In this document: piece by piece, positions 1-10,500 of the stretch
Layout of the letters: each line of letters opens with the position of its first letter
Numbering within the stretch: the stretch's first letter is position 1
From: Ctena decussata
Lineage: Eukaryota; Mollusca; Bivalvia; Lucinida; Lucinidae
Assembly: GCA_963989385.1 (NCBI GenBank)
Contig: OZ022500.1
Coordinates: 17,250,460 to 17,314,459, forward strand
Length of the DNA stretch: 64,000 bases
Direction: 5' to 3'
Program-made: the position numbers and the translations under genes
The notes under the pieces: generated by a model
What the model saw: the letters and a program-made list of their open reading frames with translations, nothing else
Databases searched by the model: none
Told to the model about the DNA's origin: nothing

Positions 1-627
1 GCATTTCAAGATAAAGATGCTACTGCAGCTATAAATAAGAAAAGAATGACATGATTTAATGCTTTATTAGCAGTATTAATCTCTGTAAGCCAATGTCCAT
101 TAAAACAGGGGTCTTTGAATGAAAGCATATACATGTACAGTGCCCTTTTTGTGAAAATTCACGCGCTAAAGTGCCCTTTTCTGAGAAAATTTACCATGCC
201 CTTTTTCATTTCTGGGGGAAACACTATCTACCATGTACCAAAAAGAAAATGAAATAAAATAAATACATAAATCAAATAAAAATAAAATAAGACAAAATAA
301 AACATAAAAAAACATTAAAACAGTAATGTTTGTATCTTTCATTTGGAGGTGAAGGTGTGGCTACGAGGGAAGGTTGGAGGCAATATAAATGTATGACCAA
401 TTGATTTTCGTTACCATGTAAGTAAATTGAAAATTATTAACATTATAAAGGCATTATATATCATAGTTTGAGGGTTTTTTTACATAAGAAATGGAGATAC
501 TTTCTGTCATAATGACCTCAAAATGAAGGCTTTTGTGACAGTATCAGGAAATTTTATCAGGGAAAATCAAGCCAGATCAGGGAAAAATCAGGGAATTTGA
601 TTTCCAAAATTTTGTGGCCACCCTGTA
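1..627. mobile_element. right part of a CAGGGTGGCC-TIR DNA transposon, cut by the window start
   Basis: About 220-627 repeats the right 400 bp of the complete element at 16791-18378, including the run of ATCAGGGAAAAATCAGGGAA motifs and the terminus TTTTGTGGCCACCCTG at 612-627. The left end is outside the window or lost. It is non-coding. Confidence 0.75.
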
Positions 628-739
628 TACAGTGTTAGTCCCAGGAGGATAAAAGAGCAGGGTGCTGCTGATGGTCCTCTGCATATTTGCAGTGTAAGGC
701 AACTAGAAGGGCAAAGTTACTGCCTCATATGCTTTTTTC

Positions 740-2440
740 TACTGTTGTAATTCTGAATATTGCTCCAACATCCAAAGGACATCAGTCTTCGCGAAACCCT
801 CTGCACTTGTGTTAAAAGAATGCAGTGCTGAAATTGCCCCGGTCCTTGCCTGCATTTTCAACCAGTCCTTGGCCCAGTCTAGAGTACCAGATGACTGGCT
901 GCAAGCTAATTGGCTCCCATTTACAAAAAGGGAGAAAAATATGACCCTGCCAATTACAGGCCGGTCTCCTTGACTTGTATTTGTTGTATGTCTCTTGAGC
1001 ACATTCTCGTGAGCAAAATCATGCAACATCTATCGGACCATAAGATTTTAGTTGAGTCTCAGCATGGCTTCAGAAGTGGTAGGTCATGCGAGACTCAACT
1101 GGTCCAGTTCATTCATGATTTGCAGGCAAACCTAGACAGAGCCAATAATAAAGGTCACAAACAAACAGACCTCATTATTATGGACTTTGCCAAGGCTTTT
1201 GATAAGGTCCCCCATAGACGATTGATTTATAAACTGGAGTATTATGGTATCCGAAATGATATCCTCCGGTGGATCTCTGTCTGGCTATCTGGAAGGACAC
1301 AAAAAGTTGTTCTGGATGGTGTCTGTTCAGACCCTCTCCCCGTGTTGTCTGGTGTCCCCCAGGGTTCTGTTTTAGGGCCCATCCTGTTCTTAATCTTTAT
1401 TAATGACCTGCCAGACAACAGAAGCTCCACAGTCCGCCTTTTTGCTGATGACTGTGTACTCTATAGAAATATTAGACGGTCCGAAGACCAACAGATACTC
1501 CAAGATGATTTAGATAAATTGGCACTTTGGGAAGAGGCATGGCTCATGAAATTTAATGTTGCCAAATGTCACTCTATGAGGGTGACTAGGCACCCCCCTC
1601 CAAAGCAAATAATCCATGGTTATACATTGCCTAACCAAGTCCTAGAGAATGTATCGTCAGCCAAATATTTAGGAGTTGAAATTACGGATGACCTCGAGTG
1701 GGGTCAGCACATCAATGAAATTACCAGTAAGGCTACTAAGACTTTGGGTTTCCTTCGTAGAAACTTGACTTTTGCATCGAAGGAAATCAAGGCTGCTGCA
1801 TATAAAACTCTGGTCCGGCCCAAATTAGAATATGCAGCGCCAGTTTGGATGCCCCATCACCAAGTTGATATTAACAGAATAGAAAAAGTACAGAGGACTG
1901 CTGCCCGTTGGACCTGTAGGCGCTGGCGCAATCAAAGCCATGTGGGAGAAATGTTAGAAGAACTCCAATGGCCAGACCTGCAGGAAAGACGACAGCAGAC
2001 TTCTCTGTCTCTGTTCTACAAAATTCATAATAATCTTGCAATTGTAGATAAGAATAAGTACCTATCTGAGGTCGGTGAAGGGAGCAGGAGAACTAGGTCC
2101 CACCCATTCCAGTACCACCGCCCAAACGCTTACACGGACGGTTTTAAGAATTCTTTTTTCCCCAGGACAATTGCAACTTGGAATGGCCTTACAACTGAAG
2201 CTGTCTCTTCGGAGACAGTTGATGGGTTTAAGGCCAAAATTTAATATCCTAGGGTAGAGCAGGGGTTAGGCATGGAATGCCTGCCCCTGAGGACTTCTTG
2301 TGAATAGTTTTAATCTGCTGGTGGCTTTGTCACAAATTCATTTATTTATTTATTTTTTTGTGACAACTTATGCGCCACACCAGAAACCTGTCATCATGGT
2401 CAAAGTTGACCGAGGACAGTAAAGATAGAAAGAAAGAAAG
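740..2440 (+). mobile_element. 5'-truncated non-LTR retrotransposon copy
   Basis: Remnant of a non-LTR retrotransposon holding the reverse transcriptase and a short 3' UTR that ends in a GAAA-rich simple tail near 2425-2440. Coding similarity begins about 778 (TSVFAKPSALVLKECSAEI), so the endonuclease and 5' half are missing, as is usual for 5'-truncated insertions. The FADD active site and overall layout suggest a jockey/CR1-like clade, but the clade is an inference. Confidence 0.85.
778..2244 (+). pseudogene. non-LTR retrotransposon reverse transcriptase, frameshifted
   Basis: From about 910 to the stop near 2244 the frame is open and shows the usual RT blocks: YKKGEKYDPANYRPVSLT, QHGFRSGRSCETQL, MDFAKAFDKVPHRRL, LSGVPQGSVLGPILFLIFIN, the catalytic LFADDCVLY, and AKYLGVEI. 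After them come the thumb and tail segments that end in RIEKVQRTAARW and VDGFKAKI. The upstream part (VPDDWLQANWLP) is in another frame; the two meet at about 905-915, so a one-base change breaks the protein. With the 5' truncation the copy cannot be autonomous. Confidence 0.85.
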
Positions 2441-2460
2441 AGTTGCAGGACAGCTGTCAG

Positions 2461-3265
2461 ACAGCTGACTGTCTCTGCGCTTTAAAGCGCATTTTCACGA
2501 TAAGTAAGAACATGTGGACTAAATGGCTACTTCAGCGATGATTTCCTTTGTGTCTGGCAGGCAGTATATATGTTTTTTCTACCTGGTTATGGCTAAATGA
2601 GCGCTACGAACAATTTAAACATGCGGTTTTCATTAGTGGGTGGGGGATTCAGGGCCGATGTCGTTAGACCGCGATATCACTTATAACGCAGTTCGATTTT
2701 ATGTCTCCCGGCACCCGCGTTATAACGGCGATCCAGTGTAGTCATTAGTTTTCGTGACTTTTTTGATTGTGGAATACACAGTGTAGTCATTAGTTTTCGT
2801 GTCTATTTTGGATTCGTATGACATCGTCGGCCGTCCGGACCGATTTGGATTTCAAAACTTCTGTAGCCCTGATTTATACCCTTTAGTATTCATGTATGTT
2901 ATTCTGCTACACAATATAGTTTATCAAATTAAAAACCAGCATACTGTTCAAACTGCAAATAAAACTGAATTTGTATCAAAATGTAACAACTTAATACTGA
3001 CAAACAATAAAATTTTAGTCCTAAACCCACACACAAGTAAAGGAAAGCCCTATTTATATAGTGGGTTCCAGAAGTTTCGGGTGCGTTCCGGTGTTTTGGT
3101 GCGTTCCGGTATTTCTATGGACCCATGAGCCTCGTGGCTGACACAGAAGATCTGTTGTTAGAAGGACAACCATCTCCAGTGTTCTCCCCAGAGATTTCAG
3201 AAGGCATGTCGCTTTTAGCAGAAAAATCAGATTTTGACTAGTTGACCAAATTTTAATATCTTTAA
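2461..3265. other. non-coding stretch before the inverted repeat
   Basis: No gene seen. A 23-bp segment (CAGTGTAGTCATTAGTTTTC and neighbours) occurs twice, near 2735 and 2779, as a short tandem duplication. The open frame at 2799-3128 has no recognisable domain and no typical coding bias. Confidence 0.4.
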
Positions 3266-4201
3266 GGAAGTGTCTCCTGCCAGCCGGCTGGCAGGAGACT
3301 TTTTGGTCTCCTGCCAGCCGGCTGGCACTAGACCTAAAAGTCTCCTGTCAGCCGGCTACTAGAATACTGATAAAGCAATGATATTTTGCATGGCATTAAG
3401 ACAAGACAGCTATATTTTATTGTATTGAACATTTAAAAGATAGATATTTGCTTTCACTTTGATCAAGTTTGAAGTTAATTGTGGTAATAGCATGAAACTA
3501 TTAGAAAACCATCAAGCAAATCAGATGTAAATTTTTGCTTTTTTTAATTCTTTATCCCTATTTTTACTGTCTGGAAGTCATTTAATCCTTAACAAATAGC
3601 TCAAAGAATACATTTACATCATATATACACATAATATATATATACGTTCAAAGAAAAAATTTTGGACAAAATTTAATACTGGCAGTGACCTATATAAAGA
3701 GTGACTCGCATCTCCAGTTAAATATAGGTATTTTTCCAATAGATGCTTGTCGCGCCGCTGCACAGGTGAGTGGCTGAAAAAAATCGATAATCCTATCGAC
3801 CGCTTATTTTGCATCTAGAAATATTTTAATATTATCACTGTTTTATTTTATCTGTATAAATAATGTGTTCTTGCAAACGTTTGCATTAAATTGTGTACTT
3901 AATTTCCGAAATTTTGATACCAAACTTGCCAAGTTTTTATACTGTAGTTTTACCTGATGTAGTAAAAATAAAAAAAAAATAAAAGAAAAATCGGGCTGGA
4001 GGGCTTTTCAATATAAATATGGGAAACTTTTTTTATGTTGCATTTGGATGAGGATTTTGATCTTAGCTCTCTCTTACTTAGGAGAATATGCATGCATTGA
4101 AAATTGAAGTAAGTCAGTGACATAGGTTTTAATAAAGCTGAGGAAGTTGGAATTTCTATCAGAAGTTATCGACGTAAATCGCCCATTTCATTAATGTTTA
4201 C

Positions 4202-5324
4202 CAAGGTTGGCCGGGAAATACCGGTGGCGGGAATTCCCAGTGATAATTACCGGTAATTACCGTCCTGGGAAATACTCCAAATTTGGCCAAAGTGGGAAAT
4301 ACTGGGAAATATGAAATTTTATAGCTGTTTTTGCTAAAATAATTTATCCTGTATCTTTAAATTTAAGTTGAAAGCACATATTTGTTATCATTTATATACA
4401 TATCATGCAAATATGGTTATACATTCCAGACCTGGTCCATACCAGAGGACACAACAGATAATTCTTGGTTGTTTCAAAGGCTATGATTTCAAATTAAATT
4501 CTAATTCATAATAATAACAAGCTGTCAAATCCCTTTGTTCACTTTTAAGATAGTGTTTCACCACTGTATTTTTACACAAGATCTTTTAATAGTTCTCATA
4601 CAATTTAAAACTGAGCTCCCGTTTTACTGACCATTTTTGCCTGGTTTATCACTGCTAAAGACCATGATTGCTCTCTGTAGGCTAATTCAATCTGTTCCTG
4701 AGTTTGATCATACCAAAATATGACAGATGCATGTGAAGGTTTCAAAACTGGGCATAGATTCACAGCTATTCCACAAAAACAGACTTTGTACCATACTCTA
4801 ATTTCTTGCATGTATCTGAGTTTGTCACCTGATTAATTAAAACTGATGTGAGGACAAATGTAGTCTAATGGTCACCTGATGAAGTCCTGTAATATCTTCT
4901 CCCCCCCCCTCCCCCCCCCCCACAAAGGCTTCTCAAGAGAATAACCAATCATACTGCCTATTGTAAGTAATGACCATACACCAATATAGGTGTGAAAAAT
5001 AATTGTCTAGAGTAGATTCAACAGACAGGTGACAATTACCATGGGTACTTTTAATCTTAGTGTTAAAACAACTTATTGATAGACCATAGAGACAACTGTT
5101 CATGTACATGCAGACTCATCTTTGGAAAGTAGTTTGACTGCAAATGAAGATCTTGATAATATTTTCTCTGTGCCTTTGCTTAATGATCAAATAAAGGGAT
5201 GTTTAATTAGTTTTGCATTGCATATATACTTTTATGGCTGTATTTCCCAGTAATTCCCGGGAATTACCAGTATTTCCCGCCGTCCTGGGAAATATGAGTA
5301 TTTCCCGCCTTTTTGCCAACCTTG
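4202..5324. mobile_element. hAT-like non-autonomous element, 1123 bp, 8-bp TSD
   Basis: Ends are CAAGGTTGGC and its complement GCCAACCTTG, flanked on both sides by ATGTTTAC (4194-4201 and 5325-5332), an 8-bp duplication typical of hAT. Sub-terminal GGGAAATAC/TTCCCGCC motifs recur near both ends. Removing it restores the match between the left and right arms of the surrounding inverted repeat, which confirms the insertion. No transposase is encoded. Confidence 0.88.
4903..4921. repeat. poly-C tract
   Basis: Homopolymeric C run with a single T, inside the hAT-like element. Such runs are error-prone in sequencing. Confidence 0.8.
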
Positions 5325-6150
5325 ATGTTTACGTTACCAAATTATTATTCAACGTTAAGGTAAGCTTTGAATTTTATGATGATGTATTAGAATAATAAGT
5401 TTTGTGACTATTTTGCTTGGTTTTGGGGTTAATTTTTATTGATGTGAAATAAGAAACTTTGGTCGCTGACAAGTTCTTCAATGCATAACTAACCAACCCT
5501 CTGAACTCATTGTTGTATGGCGAAAACTGTGAAAAACAGGTTTTATTTTAAGATTATTTTGACCCATTAAATCGGCACGAGATTGTATAAAATAGCACTC
5601 AAACAATTTGTAAGGCATTCAACTTGATGAAAAGTATCATTGCGGGGCTCAAAAATAGTTATTTTGGGAGCCTTATCGAAAAACGGGGGAGTGGGGTTTT
5701 GAACTTCCAGATTTGCGGGTTTTCGCTACTTTCCTAAATAAGCGGCATTAAGCCTATTTCTACACTGTCATAAGACCATCAAAATAGTAAATAATTGTCA
5801 TGAAAATGATATTAAACAACTTTTTGGTCCTTCCCCTTTTGTTTTCTACTGCTAAAATATTACCTCAAACCTTATTAACGACCAAGTACATCGTAAAAGA
5901 AGTGATGGTTTTTACGGCGTCATCGCCATTTTGTTTCGAGTGACCAAAGTTTCTCAATTTACATCGTTAAAAATGAACTCCAAAACCGCAAGCAAAATCA
6001 TCACAAAACTTATATTCTAATACATCATTATAAAATTCAAAGCTTACCTTATCGTTGCATAATAATTTCATTATGAAAACACCGATAGAATGGGCGATGG
6101 ACGCCGTTAACTTTTGACAGAAATTCAAGCTTTTTCAGCTTGTATTAAAA

Positions 6151-6161
6151 ATGGCGCTCCG
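6151..6161 (+). CDS. PMS2: candidate PMS2 exon 1 (11 coding nt)
   Basis: Exon 2 begins at codon position 3, so exon 1 must end after two bases of a codon. ATG at 6151 in the context TAAAAATGG is followed 11 nt later by a GTAGGA donor. That gives Met-Ala-Leu-Arg joined to Pro-Val-Asp-Glu of exon 2, in phase. A GC-rich patch with an NRF1-like GCATGCGC follows at about 6181. Against it: the donor is not ideal, a one-in-three phase match is weak evidence, and the site lies in the right arm of a large inverted repeat. The other nearby ATG (7312) is inside a MITE and out of phase. Exon 1 could also lie elsewhere or upstream of the window. Confidence 0.35.
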
Positions 6162-7074
6162 GTAGGAGGCGCTGCAGACGCATGCGCGACACGCCTCTTT
6201 GCACCGAAAGATGAAGACGCGAGTCACTGTATTTATATAGGTCACTGATTCTGGTTACCATCACAAGCTATTTGCTATTGTTGTATTTTTACTGTTCAGT
6301 CAGGTAAAATTGTTTACATTTACTAATTCTTCCCACTAGGAAAAATATACTTTAGATTTATAAGATGAAACTACCATTTATCCTTCAGGCAGTTGTGCTA
6401 ACAGAATTCGCATATAAAATTTCAGTGAAAATTGCTGAGTAGTATTTTGAGTTAGTTCCCTTGCAAAGTATAATTTGAGTTAGTTCCCTTGGAAATCTAT
6501 TTATAGAATGTCCCTCCTTATTTGTGTTTTTCTTGTTTGATTGCAGATATTTTGTTATGGTAATTATATTATGTCATATCAACTTTTAATAGATACATTT
6601 AATCAAGAATTCCATTGAATATGATGTCACTATTTATTTATTAGCATTCCAATAGCTGGCTGGCAGGAGCCTTTTTGGTCTCCTGCCAGCCGGCTGGCAG
6701 GAGACTTTTAGGTCTAGTGACAGCCGGCTGGCAGGAGACCTCGCCTATCTTTAATATACCAATGTTTTGTCAAAGTCAGCCTAACTTTCATTATAAATAA
6801 TTTATTGATGATCCTTAATGCATTTAAAACAACTTTAGTGGCTAAGAAAACTTTAAGATAAATAACGGAAATTAATATCCATTGTCTGAAAGAAAGTCTG
6901 ATGGTTGGAGGAGGAGATACCCAGGGTGGGCAGGAAGTATTCACTGCAGCCCTAGAATAGGGATAATTCCACTGCAGTACTGTAGGATGTTGACATGCTC
7001 AATTTCACAAGATAAATAATTGTATTTTTAAACCAAGTGAGCAGTTATTTCAATGGCCTTTTTCATATTTACCT

Positions 7075-7170
7075 CCCTTCTTAATGGAGTCAACTCTTAA
7101 AGGAAAGAATTTGCTCCCATAGGAGCAAATTCTTTTCTTTAAGAGTAGACCCCATTTTGGAAAGCTATGT
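7075..7170. repeat. hairpin MITE with GAATTTGCTCC core (family C)
   Basis: Core reads AAAGGAAAGAATTTGCTCC then AGGAGCAAATTCTTT as a near-perfect hairpin, followed by GAGTAGACCCC. Related copies with a longer shared flank (GTGACTTCCTGTTTGCTTCC, GAGTTGACCCC) lie at about 21165-21345, 25855-25975, 31690-31830, 32275-32415, 42700-42860, 43390-43580, 53430-53610, 54735-54925 and 62190-62360. All are non-coding. Confidence 0.75.
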
Positions 7171-7191
7171 TCTCCAGCAGAGAAGCTGACT

Positions 7192-7345
7192 CAGGGCTGG
7201 AAAATTCTTGAATTGTCACTCCTCCTGCGTCACAAGATGTATAGTGAAATTTATAAGTTACCTTGGCAGTACTGAAAAATTCTGCTCATCCTGTTGCTTG
7301 AGGCACTCACCATGGCGAGCGGACGAGTGGATTTTTCCAGCCCTG
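7192..7345. mobile_element. 154-bp MITE with CAGGGCTGGAAAA ends and 5-bp TSD
   Basis: Starts CAGGGCTGGAAAATTC, ends GATTTTTCCAGCCCTG, flanked by TGACT on both sides (7187-7191, 7346-7350). CAGGG ends with 5-bp duplications resemble the hAT5-type group, an inference. It contains the ATG at 7312 and ends 24 nt before PMS2 exon 2. Confidence 0.8.
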
Positions 7346-7369
7346 TGACTATTAGATTATCTGTTACAG

Positions 7370-7524
7370 ACCTGTTGATGAGCATCATCCAAAGGCTAGT
7401 GGCATCTCTGCGATAGATAAAGGCTCTGTTCATAAGATCTGTTCAGGGCAGGTAGTTCTCACATTAGCCACTGCAGTGAAGGAATTGGTTGAAAATAGTG
7501 TTGATGCTGGGGCAACTATTGTAG
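7370..7524 (+). CDS. PMS2: PMS2 exon 2: ATPase motif I
   Basis: Encodes [11 protein letters not shown], then [15 protein letters not shown] and [15 protein letters not shown]. It carries GHKL motif I, with the catalytic Glu and Mg-binding Asn in [12 protein letters not shown]. The acceptor is CTGTTACAG and the donor GTAAGA, entering with two bases owed and leaving one base, the same phases as human exon 2. It is 155 nt against 140 in human, the difference lying in the poorly conserved N-terminal tail. The acceptor is only 24 nt after the end of a MITE. Confidence 0.95.
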
Positions 7525-10500
7525 GTAAGAGTAAACAGTACCTTGATTACCTTTAGATATTAAAAGAAAAAGTAAAGGTTTCCCATAGACGTGTGGCCAT
7601 CGGCAGACCTCTAGATAAGATTAAGAGAGAGTGTTTAGTGATAATTAGGTATAATTTGTGTTAATTCTGCATAAAAACATAAGTTGTGACCCCTCATCTG
7701 AATGTCTCAATGAGACGGTTCAGATGAGGGGTCACAACATGGTTTCAATAAGAAAAAAAAAAATTATCACTCAGCCATCATCAAAGACCCCTCTTATCTA
7801 CCGGCTCTGCCACAAGGGCAGATGTTCTTAGAGGCTAGCATAGCTTGGGCATAGCATATATGAAAGACCAAACCCATACATCTCAGATGCTGCCTTTATC
7901 CTTCCTTGATTGGAAACAGTCACCTATTTACTGCTGGATTGACAGAGAGAAAATTTGGTTGTTTGCGTGATTGGGATTACAATATGTGTCAATTTGATAT
8001 ACCATCAAACGTGTCAATAAATTTTTCACAGTGGCAAATGTATGATCTGATTTTACACTATTATGTCCTAAAGTTTGTGTTCATTATGGTAAGACAGGTG
8101 TTGGTAACATGTCTATGAAATGTGAAACAAACTATTCCATTGGGTTATTCTCAAAAAGACATATGATCATCACCCTCAGTTTAACAGCAAAAATCGAACT
8201 TTCAAGTTTTAGAAACAGTACCATGTATTTATTTGGTTATAAAAGAGGATTTTGCCCCCTCTAGAATGACCACAAAAATCTAAATCAGTCTTATAAAATT
8301 CTGCTCTTAGATGAGTTTTCCCTTCCAAAACAATCCCAACAGTCTAGTTTTTTCCTTTTTCCCTACCAAAACAATCCCAAAAATCTAGATCTGTCTTATA
8401 GGACAGATCTAGATGTTTGGGATTGTTTTGGAAGGGAAAAACGCCATCTTATGACATTAGAAATATGGTTATTTGTTGGCTGTACTAATAATTAAGATGT
8501 ACAGTATCTTTGTACAAGTTCAGTTGGTTGGCAAAGAGAAGTCATTGAATGATGCTGTAGTTTGTATGGCTGTGCTAAAATTAGATATGAATTCATCTTT
8601 AGGAAATACCTTGGCATAGAAGGAAGAGTGAATAATAAATGAGCCACATGACAAAACCAGCAAAGTGGTTGTGTATCCAGCGCAGACTCAGATCAACCTT
8701 GGCATCTGCCCAGTCTGATTAGAGTCTTTCCTAAGCGCTTAAAAGGTAGCTAAGTTATGTTATCTTCATGCGGACTGCGAAGACTCTTAACAGACTGAGC
8801 ATATGCCCAGGCTGATCTGAGTCTGCGCTAGGCTTACAACCGCTTTTTTTGTGGTTTTCTCGTGTTGCAGCTCAAATTTCTTTTTATCTTTACAGAAATA
8901 AAGTTACGCGAGCATGGAAGTGAAAGTATAGAAGTGAGTGATAATGGGGTTGGTGTCCAAGAGGAAAACTTCCAAGGCCTGAGTAAGTTATCAATGATGA
9001 AACTTAATTTGTGATGTGTAAATTGCAACTTTGTGAGGTACTCAGGAGAAGGATGGGCTTCTCAAGCCTCCTGTAGGCCAGATTACAAGAAGAATATGGG
9101 CTACTTTGTGAGGGCTCGTTCTCCATAAAACTACAATGTATATGATATATTATCAGTATCTCAGAGCTTTCATCAAATATTCATCTCGTCTGGGGCCCTG
9201 ATGCATTGTATGGGTGGGTGGAAGGAGGATGTGAAAAACAGTCGTCAGTAAATTGAAAGTCACCTTTATACCTTCTATATAAATTGGGCATCTAGCCCTT
9301 AATCATTAAGTCTTTCACAGCAGGGGGGTTTGAGTCTCACACGGTGCAAACTATGAAACTCTGTTGTGGTTGGTCAGCTGGAGTTTGCCCAGGAACTCCA
9401 GTTTTTTGCCAATTTGGTTTCAAGACCAAATGAAAGTGAAAAAATTGTTAGAAATGCAAGCCAAAGAAATTAATGTGAAGTTACGAATATATTATAGTAA
9501 AAACCTCTGGTATTGGGCAGGCATTCTGAGCACACAGTAGATTTATGAATATGATTCTCCTGAAAGCGAAAATATAGAGAAAAGTCAGTTAGGTCCAGTG
9601 AAAAGCACTGAATGCTTCTATTTGAAGTAAATTAAAAAAACTGGGAATATCACCAGATACAGTAAAGTGTTGGGACAGATAAGTCATAGCAGGCAGTGCA
9701 GACCTAGATCAGACTGTTCCAAAAGGAGCAGTCAGATCAGGGTCGTCTACACTGTTCCCCGTTTAACACTACATTGTAAAATCAAACTGTTCCATTTTTA
9801 GGACAATAGTTGTCTCCAGTTATAGAATTTGTCAGTCAGAGCTCCAGATAATAGAGGGTATTGAGGATAATTCAAAGATAATTTTTCTTATTTCTCAATG
9901 AAAACATATATTGTGACCCCTCATTAGAACCGTCTCAGCGAGACAGTTCTAATGAGGGGTCACAACATACGGTTTTATGGAGAAATATGGAAAATTATCC
10001 CTAGATTATCCCCTATTACCCCTTCTGATCTGGAGCACTGTTGTCAGTGTTCTCTTTTCGTGAAGCTGAGGACTATGAAAGCATATCTGTGTAACAATTG
10101 TCAATATTTTGCTTTTTCCAGCGCTGAAGCACCACACCTCCAAGTTACAAGATTTTGCCGATCTTATCAATGTGGAGACCTTTGGTTTTAGAGGAGAAGC
10201 ACTCAGTTCCCTCTGTGCTCTTGGGTAATAATATTTACAGTAGAATTTCATTGGCTCGAACAGGCTTGGGACCATGAAAATTAGTTCCAGCCAAGGGTAG
10301 TTCTAGCCATCCAGGGTTAGTTTCCATATAAAGTGACCTCTAGGGACCAAGAAAATAGTTCTAGCCAGGCAGGGTGAACGAGCCATCAGGGTTCGAGCCA
10401 TTGAAGTTCTTCTGTAGTTGTTTTAGGTGCCATGAAAAGTTAAAGATGTTTCTTGCATTGCCGAATAACAGTGAGAGGTTTCTTTCCATTGTGGCAAGAA

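Larger units (their letters stand above)
3272..6742. repeat. large imperfect inverted repeat with CCAGCCGGCTGG palindromic ends
   Basis: Both ends carry copies of a palindrome built on GTCTCCTGCCAGCCGGCTGG: perfect 28-bp copies at 3272-3299 and 6678-6705, degenerate copies beside them. Inside, 5333-5480 is the reverse complement of about 5930-6070 (shared GGTAAGCTTTGAATTTTAT), and 3690-3800 plus 4130-4200 match 6075-6260 inverted. The left arm is interrupted by the element at 4202-5324. This is either an old foldback transposon or an inverted duplication of a promoter region. Confidence 0.65.

Noticed and set aside
2799..3128. 109-residue hypothetical gene
   Set aside because: No domain, no splice context, low-complexity translation; nothing supports coding.
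7312..7369. ATGGCGAGCGG open frame just before exon 2 as the PMS2 start
   Set aside because: It lies inside the 154-bp MITE, reads out of phase with exon 2, hits a stop, and any donor in it would leave an intron of about 25 nt.
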